Shown here: positions 11,501 to 35,000 of the stretch, in pieces
Layout of the letters: each line of letters begins with the position of its first letter
Position numbering within the stretch: the first letter of the stretch is position 1
Assembly (NCBI RefSeq): GCF_964340395.1
Contig: NC_135568.1
Location: 18,249,276-18,284,275, forward strand
Origin: Glandiceps talaboti
Taxonomy: Eukaryota > Hemichordata > Enteropneusta > Spengelidae
DNA length: 35,000 nucleotides
Reading direction: 5' to 3'
Notes under the pieces: model-generated
Told to the model about the DNA's origin: nothing
Databases searched by the model: none
What the model saw: only the letters and a program-made list of their open reading frames with translations
Made by a program: the position numbers and the translations under genes

Positions 11501-11661
11501 TAGTCAGCTGAGATTATTGATTCAGGTTTTAAGTTCAGACAATTAATTTCAAATAATTAATTGATTAATTAATTAATTAATTATTGAGATATGATTGTAA
11601 AGATACACTCACCTGACTGAAGACAACATAAACATATCGTTATGAAAATGATATTCTTCAT
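299..11661 (-). CDS. DUOX: Dual oxidase (DUOX), 5' part: signal peptide and first half of peroxidase-like domain; gene runs off the left edge
   Basis: Six coding exons on the minus strand (11661-11613, 3901-3806, 2622-2461, 1791-1601, 1323-1119, 465-299) join in frame to 290 residues, intron phases 1,1,1,0,1,0. Residues 1-16 are a signal peptide (MKNIIFITICLCCLQS). The rest matches the N-terminal animal heme-peroxidase-like domain of DUOX: YDGWYHN near 33-39, a conserved N-glycosylation sequon NRT at 94-96, FFGQQIVEEI at 101-110, RPGCPPEYFNI at 115-125, VPREQ at 162-166 and FRWHN at 255-259. DUOX proteins are about 1500 residues, so EF hands and the NADPH oxidase module must lie beyond position 1. 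From family knowledge the enzyme makes extracellular H2O2 at the cell surface with DUOXA, the divergent neighbour. The distal histidine of classical peroxidases (GQxxxH) is a glutamate here, as expected for a DUOX rather than a true peroxidase. Confidence 0.93.
466..1118 (-). other. DUOX intron 5, with a solitary terminal-repeat remnant
   Basis: This stretch is non-coding. At about 898-933 a C-run followed by GTAATTACTGAAGGCTCTCT matches the right terminal repeat of the element at 8104-9037, so it is probably a solo end or a deleted copy. I see nothing else. Confidence 0.45.
1119..1323 (-). CDS. DUOX: DUOX coding exon 5 (residues 167-235)
   Basis: The acceptor is tttatag before 1323 and the donor is TACA|GTGAGT at 1119. 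It encodes INEITPWIDGGLVYGISKAW followed by TDALRTFEDGKL, matching the DUOX and peroxidase block (T/S)xWxDGSxIYGSS. A proline-rich stretch (MANPPPPRDHY) lies near residues 216-226. Confidence 0.93.
1601..1791 (-). CDS. DUOX: DUOX coding exon 4 (residues 103-166)
   Basis: The acceptor is catctag before 1791 and the donor is GAACAA|GTAAGT at 1601. It encodes GQQIVEEILDAKRPGCPPEY, an IPKGDPDFDPDGKGD acidic loop and NVPREQ. The exon ends in phase 0. Confidence 0.93.
1792..2460 (-). other. DUOX intron 3, no gene content
   Basis: AT-rich intron sequence. The only distinct signal is a perfect DR1 motif at 1808-1820, listed separately. Confidence 0.6.
1808..1820 (+). promoter_or_regulatory. Perfect DR1 motif (nuclear receptor type) beside the DUOX exon 4 acceptor
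   Basis: AGGTCA-T-AGGTCA is two perfect hexamers spaced by one base, 17 bp upstream of the exon 4 acceptor in gene direction. DR1 is the classical HNF4/RXR/COUP-TF site. On the minus strand it lies in the branch-point and pyrimidine-tract zone, so a splicing role is an alternative explanation. Confidence 0.35.
2461..2622 (-). CDS. DUOX: DUOX coding exon 3 (residues 49-103)
   Basis: The acceptor is catctag before 2622 and the donor is TTTG|GTAAGA at 2461. It encodes LPADYSDGVYQPAG, then RPNPRQIANAV and the glycosylation sequon NRT followed by LLVFFG. These segments line up with vertebrate DUOX (ASYADGVYQPLG, LPNPRDLSN, NRTVLGVFFG). Confidence 0.93.
2736..3475. mobile_element. Large foldback (inverted-repeat) element in DUOX intron 2
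   Basis: The left arm (about 2736-3058) and right arm (about 3112-3475) are inverted copies. GTAGCACCACAGG and AGCGAGCATGTGATT on the left match GTGCTACCACATGG and AGCGAGCATGTGATT read on the other strand from the right. GAATGATTGATCGATTGAAT and TTTGTGTG(T)GATATTGA, then GCTTTATCTCTTATCT, recur in order. The arms differ by indels and by expansion of an ATTG microsatellite (about 2765-2820) in the left arm. No coding potential is seen, so it is a non-autonomous foldback or MITE-like element. Confidence 0.6.
2765..2820 (+). repeat. (GATT)n microsatellite
   Basis: About fourteen GATT units lie inside the left arm of the foldback element. The right arm has only a short, degenerate counterpart. 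Confidence 0.8.
3806..3901 (-). CDS. DUOX: DUOX coding exon 2 (residues 17-49)
   Basis: The acceptor is ttccag before 3901 and the donor is GCAG|GTTAGT at 3806. It encodes IPYDGWYHNEANPDWGAA, the typical start of the DUOX peroxidase domain. It is separated from the signal-peptide exon by a 7.7 kb intron. Confidence 0.9.
4278..4312 (+). repeat. (AAAC)n then (ATAC)n microsatellite
   Basis: AAAC units pass directly into ATAC units. Confidence 0.7.
4440..5010. repeat. Probable dispersed non-coding repeat with paired CAATATGGCGG/CACGTG modules
   Basis: Two modules share CAATATGGCGG followed closely by GGTCACGTGAC (about 4699 and 4855) and similar flanks (GATTTTTAAAGG, CATTTTCAAGAATCC). The first module has three CACGTG cores in a row (about 4715-4742), and the region ends in an AGAAGAAGAA tail near 5000. 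This looks like a composite dispersed repeat; I cannot name the family. There is no coding potential. Confidence 0.4.
5438..5720 (-). pseudogene. Non-LTR retrotransposon reverse transcriptase relic
   Basis: The minus strand reads CLGLKLDPELKWSNHITYL followed by RRACGYR. This matches the block after the catalytic core of CR1/RTE/Jockey-type reverse transcriptases (typically LGVxLDxxLxWxxHIxxLxxKA). After a stop near 5494 and a one-base frame change, the reading continues RKNIITATVFSLLDYCN, like the following SLVxPxLDYC block. The palm motifs upstream are not recognisable. Family assignment is from motif shape only. Confidence 0.5.
6124..8047. repeat. 39-bp minisatellite, about 49 copies
   Basis: The unit carries AATATTGAGTTTCTTTAAGC then GGTGCCAGGAATACACATC. 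Copies are almost identical, with two recurrent variants: a C-to-T change in TTTCTTT, and AAG for AGG in CCAGGA. Because the period is 13 codons, both strands stay open for over 600 codons, but the frames encode only the 13-residue repeat and are not genes. It lies in DUOX coding intron 1. Confidence 0.95.
8448..8523 (+). repeat. (GAT)n trinucleotide repeat
   Basis: A run of GAT/GGT triplets at the 5' side of a possible acidic coding relic. Confidence 0.8.
8522..8730 (+). pseudogene. Possible acidic coding relic inside the 8104-9037 element
   Basis: One frame reads LNIIENTDSDTCTDSSSTRE, a stop, then SDTDNGNTEGEGDDDDNDI and RELLQVTRSDRVCTTRKH, ending in a stop near 8730. The acidic and serine-rich composition followed by a basic stretch resembles a protein linker rather than random AT-rich DNA. 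There is no family match I can name and one in-frame stop, so at best this is a decayed fragment. Confidence 0.25.
9195..9258 (+). repeat. (TACTG)n and (ATACG)n pentanucleotide repeats
   Basis: TACTG units at about 9199-9221 are followed by ATACG units to about 9258, immediately before the 59-bp array. Confidence 0.7.
9254..9849 (+). repeat. 59-bp minisatellite, about 10 copies
   Basis: The unit contains GATACGATAGACTGAAAGAG, ATTCATCAGTTTGACTACAC and AACAACCACATTAATATAT. Starts repeat every 59 bp (for example 9318 and 9377). Copies differ by single bases. The leading GATACGATA suggests that the array grew out of the neighbouring ATACG repeat. Confidence 0.92.
9850..10745 (-). other. DUOX intron 1 sequence with nothing recognised
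   Basis: AT-rich with scattered stops. Short open frames on both strands near 10341-10580 overlap each other and show no protein-like composition. Confidence 0.5.
10762..10937 (+). repeat. (CAAA)n tetranucleotide microsatellite
   Basis: CAAA units with two CAGA interruptions around 10836-10844. It gives spurious KQTN-type and FVCL-type frames. Confidence 0.92.
10938..11612 (-). other. 3'-flank of DUOX intron 1 near the signal-peptide exon, nothing recognised
   Basis: No coding block or element is seen. A short (TTAA)-rich palindromic run is at about 11551-11585. Confidence 0.45.
11613..11661 (-). CDS. DUOX: DUOX coding exon 1 (start codon and signal peptide)
   Basis: The ATG at 11661-11659 has a purine at -3 and opens a 16-residue hydrophobic leader. 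The exon ends TCAG|GTGAGT at 11613 in phase 1. The leftover G joins TC of the next exon to give Val17. No other ATG gives a leader in frame with the peroxidase exons. Confidence 0.85.
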
Positions 11662-11700
11662 CCTTGCCAAAAGATACCAAATTAGCCTTGCAACTATTTT
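11662..11700 (-). other. DUOX 5'UTR part of the start-codon exon
   Basis: An acceptor (CATACACAG) ends at 11701 on the minus strand, 39 nt upstream of the ATG, preceded by a TTTCGTCTCC pyrimidine-rich run. It would pair with the donor at 11986 of the upstream leader exon. Confidence 0.5.
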
Positions 11701-11986
11701 CTGTGTATGGAGACGAAATTATTTACCATAAGCAGTATATTTTGTGAAATTTTATCGAAATGTTGAACTCTTTATGATTTAGCCTATATTGAAATTAGAT
11801 GCAAACCTTAAAAGTACGAGAAATATGTATACAGGTTGTATGCTGTAAGGGAAATCTAAGCGTAGGTAACATGAACGTAAATGCGGAGAGGAGTCAACGT
11901 GAACACATACATAGGTTCATTCGTGAACTGATAGCAGTGTGTGTGATATACACTGTGTTAAGTATACATATCAAAGTTGAACTTAC

Positions 11987-12023
11987 CTGACAGAGAGCCA
12001 CTCTTACAAGATACTGTATGGCA
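11987..12023 (-). other. Putative DUOX non-coding first exon
   Basis: A strong donor CTGTCAG|GTAAGT lies at 11987/11986 on the minus strand. A TATA box sits 25-30 bp upstream of the likely start near 12020. Together they outline a leader exon of about 35 nt that splices to 11700. The exact transcription start is inferred. Confidence 0.5.
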
Positions 12024-12045
12024 TTGTCTAACTATAGTCTAGCTA

Positions 12046-12053
12046 CTTTTATA
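12046..12053 (-). promoter_or_regulatory. TATA box of the DUOX promoter
   Basis: TATAAAAG on the minus strand is at the right distance upstream of the putative leader exon. It points away from the DUOXA promoter. Confidence 0.5.
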
Positions 12054-12301
12054 ACCAGCTCCAGCTGTTTCATAGTAATGGTTGGATTATAGTTATAGTG
12101 TACTTGACACGGATGTTTTTAAATAATTAAATTAAAATCCTGGTTAAGTACAATCGATGTATTCTCTAACGATAACAAAGTTCAGACCAAGGTGTGACTT
12201 GGTAATTGATTAATAAGGTCAAGACCGGAAGGGAAGTCCGTCACGTTTTGGGAGCAGACCAAAGTACGTCATTACATTGTACATGTACCTGTACCTATAC
12301 C

Positions 12302-12492
<191 letters not shown>

Positions 12493-12506
12493 GCGCAAAA
12501 CATTTC

Positions 12507-12700
12507 AAATTGAGTTTACGCTCAATTTTGGAATAGGTGGGGTGGGTAGATTTTTTATTTTATTTTATTTTTCCGCATCCACTATTTTCTCGTGAGACTT
12601 CACAATATGTGTGATATTATTATTATTTTTTCTCGAATACATAAATAAACATTTAGGGTCTGGTATTGGGAACCAAACAATTATTTTTTAGGTTTACCCA
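12507..12700 (+). mobile_element. Shortened copy of the MITE-like family
   Basis: It matches the ends of the element at 13801-14197 (ACGCTCAATTTTGGAATAGG near the start, TCTCGTGAGACTTCAC and ACCAAACAATTATTTTTTAG near the end) but lacks the central part. Confidence 0.5.
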
Positions 12701-13477
12701 CCCCTTCTGTCATCTACACTACAGTGGAGATATACAATGATATATATGTGTGCATTAAAATAACGATGATAACCAACTACAATAACAGTTCAAACGAGAG
12801 TGCTTTACAAGGATGTTGATTTCACGTGCATAAAGGGATGTCTCATAATGAGCCCTAACCTATACAGCGATGTACTTATAGCCAGCCACCTTCCACCTTG
12901 TTTTGGAAGAAAGACAACTATCACCGTGATTGCTACTGATTGGAAGGAGACACCTCCAAAGATGAAAACATGTACGAGGTCATTTAGATTCATGAAATAT
13001 TAAACCATAGACATTTATTAAACTCTTACAATGCTTGAATTTGGTATTAAAATATCAGAATTGAGAGACATTTATGCTATGCAGTACACACTATCTGGCT
13101 ATTAGGTGTTTTCTCAAAGCTTAAATATATTTTGCGGATGTGCATTTGGTACATGACTTCTGAAGTTTAATTTGATACCAAAAATGACGAATAAACAGCA
13201 AAACATTTCAAGATTCAGGCTATCTGAATGTTGATGTCCCTAAGACTGCTCAGCCCCCATTTACCATGGTCATAATGTTTTGCTCATTCCTTTTAATATA
13301 CGTTGGATGTGCAGCTGGTCCCGAAGGTGTTATTTGTCTTTGGTAAATAATATTTATCTAATAATTTTGAATTACAAAGTTCAGACCTAAGCGTGACTTG
13401 TTATATTTATACGGTCAAACGAAGGGGAAGTCCCGCTTTAGGAGCAGACCAAAGTACGTCATTACATTGTACATTGT

Positions 13478-13523
13478 ACCTGTACCTGTACCTGTACCTG
13501 TACCTGTACCTGTACCTGTACCT
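13478..13523 (+). repeat. (TGTACC)n hexanucleotide repeat
   Basis: About seven to eight TGTACC units. The paralogous position in copy 1 (about 12281-12300) has only two or three. Confidence 0.85.
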
Positions 13524-13800
13524 CTAATGATAAGTCTGACTATGTGCACGTGTTGCCAGGAATGTGTATAATTTTTACAAATGCCGGTAAGGCCAGAAAC
13601 AATAAAAGAAAAAGCTGTTCAACGGGTAACCTAACCCATCGCATTGGGTAGGTAGGGCGGTTTTCTTTTTTTACAATGTTGGACAAAGATTTCAAGTTGA
13701 TTGTATATAGTACTTACTCAGTCATTTTGATTTTATCTCCTGGCTGCAATTTGTCTGTATGGCAATCAATGGACAGTTATGAAACGTACACAATTTACGG

Positions 13801-14197
13801 TTAGGCCTAATAAAAAAAATGTGTGGAAAATGTGTGGTTCCGATTACGCTCAATTTTAGAATAGGTGGAGTGGGTAGATCTTTTATTTTATTTTGGTATA
13901 TATTTATTTTCATGTGTGAGTGTCTAGTTCATGTTTTAAATTGTTTTCCAAATGGTCCCTGTGTTATTTATTTCTTACTATCAGATATACAGCCATTACA
14001 GATTGGAAGAACAGTTTTATGTTGTCTTTTTTAAGTTGCTGTCAGTTTCCATATCCACTATTTCTCGTGAGACTTCACAATTTGTTTGCGATTTTATTAT
14101 TTTTTCTCGAATGCATCAACAAGTTTAGGTGCTGGCAGTTAAAAACTAGGTGGAGTCGGGTAACCGGAATCAAACAATTATTTGTTTAGGCCTTAAA
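13801..14197 (+). mobile_element. MITE-like element, fullest copy
   Basis: It is about 397 bp with imperfect terminal inverted repeats. The left end AGGCCTAATAAA...GTGGTTCCGATTAC mirrors the right end GTAACCGGAATCAAACAATT...GTTTAGGCCTTA. Related copies occur at 12507-12700 (shortened), 15885-16184 and 16667-17046 (both inverted). I see no coding potential. The superfamily is undetermined because I cannot define a clean target duplication. Confidence 0.6.
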
Positions 14198-14870
14198 CAA
14201 ATGTGTTAGCTCCTCTGACCCGAAAAAAGGTTAAGACCCGCCAAATGAAACTCCAGAATTATTTTAGCCACACCTTCTATCACCAACACTGCAGTGGAGA
14301 TATACAATAATTGCTACCTTCCGTCTTGTTTTAGGAGAAAGACATTATCACCGTGATTGTCACTGATTGGAAGGAGACACCTTCAAAGATGAAAACTTTT
14401 TTTTTGAAAATAAGACAATGGAGGAGGTCATTTAGAGGCACAGAATATCAAACCATAGACATAATTTAAAGTCTTACAATGCTTGAATATGGTATTAAAA
14501 TACCAGAATTGAGAGACAATTATAGTTGCAGTACATATTATCTGGCTAGAAGTGTATTTTGTTGTGGCAAAGCTGAAAGATATTTTGTAGACGTGCACTG
14601 TATACATGACTTCTGAAGATTAATTTGGTATCAAAAATCACGAATAAAGAGACTTTCAGACTATAAGAATGTTGATGGCCCAAAGACTTCTCAGCCTCAT
14701 TTACCTTCCTTCCGTTTAGTGTACTTTGGATGTTCAGTTGATCCCGACGGTGATATTTGTCTTTGGTAAATAACATTTATCAAATAATTTTGACTTCTAT
14801 CCCCCAGCCTACTTAAATACACAGCGAAGAAGGGTGTGAATAGGATGCAACCGTCGTGAAGATACGAAAC

Positions 14871-14910
14871 CACGTGATCATTACGTCATTACATATATGA
14901 TGACGTGTCT
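14871..14910 (+). promoter_or_regulatory. Upstream element of DUOXA: E-box plus two CRE-like sites
   Basis: CACGTG (14871-14876), TTACGTCA (14881-14888) and GATGACGT (about 14899-14906) lie 25-60 bp upstream of a TATA box. The two CGTCA/TGACG cores face each other. Such motifs bind bZIP (CREB/ATF) and bHLH factors in animals; occupancy here is inferred. Confidence 0.4.
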
Positions 14911-14931
14911 ATAATGCACATCAAGAATCAG

Positions 14932-14939
14932 TATATAAA
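14932..14939 (+). promoter_or_regulatory. TATA box of the DUOXA promoter
   Basis: TATATAAA lies about 300 bp upstream of the DUOXA ATG. About 30 bp further on, TCAGTG near 14965 is a plausible initiator. Confidence 0.5.
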
Positions 14940-14987
14940 TCGCGTCCTCTCACCAAACAGTGATCAGTGTGTGGTTGGATATCTGAA

Positions 14988-15008
14988 ATGAAACTAATGG
15001 TTATATGA
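14988..15008 (+). promoter_or_regulatory. Short upstream ORF 1 in the DUOXA leader
   Basis: ATG AAA CTA ATG GTT ATA TGA, six codons, sits shortly after the predicted transcription start. Confidence 0.35.
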
Positions 15009-15144
15009 GCGTTTAAGCAGACAACTATATCTGACAGTCAAGGAACGAACGCTTAATTTCTCTATAAGAAGAAAGACAAAGATATTTCTGTCTTGTGTAA
15101 AGAAAAAGTTAGTGAACTAGATTTTCTCAATTTTGTCCAAATCT

Positions 15145-15231
15145 ATGATTGAAATCCGAAAGTCTCATTCTTATAATTATTTTAGACCAACTTTTCTTAA
15201 GTTTCAGAGATCGACATTTTTTAGCCGTTGA
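15145..15231 (+). promoter_or_regulatory. Upstream ORF 2 in the DUOXA leader, ending 3 nt before the main ATG
   Basis: A 28-codon frame starts MIEIRKSH and ends with TGA at 15229-15231; the DUOXA ATG is at 15235. If the leader is unspliced this arrangement could restrict or couple DUOXA translation. A possible acceptor (TTAAGTTTCAG ending at 15207) means that part of it could be intron. Confidence 0.35.
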
Positions 15232-15234
15232 ACG

Positions 15235-33589
<18,355 letters not shown>

Positions 33590-33615
<26 letters not shown>

Positions 33616-33740
33616 CCTGGTAAAACGTAGTTGTCCACGATGGGGTATCAGTGTTCATCAAGTCAGCACAGACCAATCTTAACGATATGGAGCATACATA
33701 ACCTGGGTAGACGTAGTCCACGATGGAGTATCTGTGTTCA
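33590..33740 (+). repeat. Tandem duplication of the DUOXA stop region
   Basis: Two diverged copies, about 33590-33658 and 33674-33740, share AATCTTAACGATA and GAGCATACATAACCTGG, then CGTAG, TCCACGATGG and GTGTTCA. The second copy repeats the last sense codons and the TAA, so it lies in the 3'UTR. Confidence 0.8.
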
Positions 33741-34410
33741 AATTAAGGACATTGAACAATGACAAATTTATAACTTACTGGAAGTTAACTTATTGCTGCA
33801 TTATATTTTATATCTACCAAGTGACCAGAAGTGAAGAGTGGGTAATATGTTCATTTATGTTCAGTGTTTCCGTCCAAGATTAGTATGTACATGTATATTG
33901 GCTGAATATGTGACGTCACTAAAAAGTATAGTGGAACCATAGATTTAGCCAATAGATAGGCTATAGTCTGAGATGTACATGCATGATTCCAGATTTTCCA
34001 TCGCTAGAAGTGAAGAATTATCGACGAAATAATGTTGATATAATGACTGGTATTTCAAAAAGCTAAATCTAACAAGAACCCCAAATATGCAATGTTTCAG
34101 TGTGTTTTATTTTGCTTGGTTTCCACATACGGAAATGGTGAAATATACATCACATAGACGTGTTCAAACTATCCAATATATATATATACTCAGAGAAATA
34201 TACATCACGAAGAAGTGTTCAAGCTATCCAATATATATAATATTGCCATGGGTGATCATGTCACATAAACATTGTATTATAAAATGCATTGTTACCTTAT
34301 GTCGTGCTTTCTGCCTATATTTCTGCCTACATTCTTGATTTGTACCAATTAATTAAAATTATTTGAGATATCCATAAAGCATTAACTGTACTCTTTACTG
34401 ATGTAGTGGA
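33741..34410 (+). other. Downstream flank of DUOXA (3'UTR or intergenic)
   Basis: It holds a two-copy direct repeat (34139-34186 and 34196-34242; GAAATATACATCAC, AGTGTTCAA, CTATCCAATATATAT). No AATAAA was seen after the stop codon; the nearest variant is ATTAAA at 34352-34357, a weak poly(A) signal candidate. Confidence 0.4.
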
Positions 34411-34417
34411 AAGATAT

Positions 34418-34578
34418 GCAGTGTGTGTGTGTGTGTGTGTCTGTGTGTGTCTGTGTGTGTCTGTGTTTGTGTCTGTGTCTGTCTGTGTATCTGTCTGTCT
34501 GTGTCTGTGTCTGTGTGTGTGTATGTATGTATGTGTGTGTGTGTGTGTGCGTGTGTTCTGTTTGTTTGTTTGTTTGTC
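34418..34578 (+). repeat. (GT)n/(GTCT)n/(GTTT)n compound microsatellite
   Basis: GT-rich with CTGT, GTAT and GTTT units. It produces spurious cysteine- and valine-rich frames. Confidence 0.9.
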
Positions 34579-35000
34579 TTCCTGTTTGTTATATTTGTAA
34601 GGAACTCGAGTACCTCAATTAGAACCTTGAGTGATTACAAACAGGGTAGTGCCGGGGGAATTGGAGGTCATATTTTGAAAAATCAATTCTTGGGGGAGGA
34701 TCCGACCATATTATAGAAAAAATTGAATTGATTGAGGGTCACATTTAATTTTGACTAATTGTAATATTTCTAACGTAGCATTATTTTGTAATGTTGACAT
34801 CAAATCACAGCCACCAGTGCCACGTTCCACTGCTGCCAGGTCCCACCGCTGCCACCGTCAGAACATATTCGCTGCTGATAACCATACAGTGAATTAGTTG
34901 TTGTGTTGTAGAGACGACGTGGGTCTCAGAGGAGCGAACGGGTAACAATATAATAGTCTGATGGAGTGTGGATGTTAACCTTGGTCCCAACTCTGTCGAT
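34579..35000. other. Right edge, no gene recognised
   Basis: The segment 34645-34750 has GGAGGTCATATTTTGAAAA, TTGGGGGAGGATC and GAGGGTCACATTT, resembling the G-rich modules of the 8104-9037 element. The minus-strand open frame at 34805-34990 has no recognisable domain and I do not call it a gene. Confidence 0.35.

Larger units (their letters stand above)
13376..14795. repeat. Intergenic tandem duplication, copy 2
   Basis: This is the second copy of the block at 12172-13375, diverged by substitutions and indels, so the duplication is not recent. The offset is 1190-1200 bp at the left and about 1440 bp at the right, because this copy keeps a fuller MITE (about 13801-14197). It ends about 140 bp before the DUOXA TATA box. 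Confidence 0.8.

Noticed and set aside
34805-34990. Minus-strand frame at the right edge as the next gene's exon
   Set aside because: There are no splice-site pairs with a recognisable peptide and no conserved motif. Evidence is insufficient.

Overview
This is a eukaryotic, intron-rich, AT-rich window, almost certainly from a marine invertebrate animal. It carries two partner genes in head-to-head orientation. The minus-strand gene is the 5' part of a dual oxidase (DUOX): six coding exons between 299 and 11661, encoding 290 residues, with a signal peptide and about half of the peroxidase-like domain; the rest lies beyond position 1. The plus-strand gene is a complete dual oxidase maturation factor (DUOXA): eight coding exons between 15235 and 33615, encoding 376 residues. 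All splice junctions use GT/AG and keep phase (870 and 1131 coding bases, both divisible by three). The exact phylum cannot be read from the window; a lophotrochozoan or an invertebrate deuterostome would fit.

Layout. 1-11661: DUOX exons and introns. Intron 1 of the coding region (3902-11612) holds a 39-bp minisatellite of about 49 copies, a 59-bp minisatellite of about 10 copies, a terminal-inverted-repeat element and a non-LTR reverse transcriptase relic. 11662-15234: shared intergenic region with a DUOX 5'UTR exon, a TATA box for each gene facing outwards, and a 1.2-1.4 kb tandem duplication between them. 15235-33615: DUOXA. Its introns hold a MITE-like family, a 47-bp minisatellite of about 50 copies that carries the gene's own splice-site sequence, two tandem 1837-bp copies of a terminal-inverted-repeat element that each contain two foldback elements with 9-bp target duplications, a GATA-motif minisatellite, a 48-bp minisatellite and a long GTAT microsatellite. 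33616-35000: no gene recognised.

How the genes work together. From family knowledge, DUOX is a membrane NADPH oxidase that makes extracellular hydrogen peroxide, and DUOXA is the ER/plasma-membrane partner needed for its maturation and surface delivery. Their divergent pairing is the vertebrate arrangement, so this locus shows the same linkage in an invertebrate. Most remaining sequence is tandem repeat and non-autonomous mobile DNA; most long open frames in the window are repeats whose period is a multiple of three or which lack stops, not genes.
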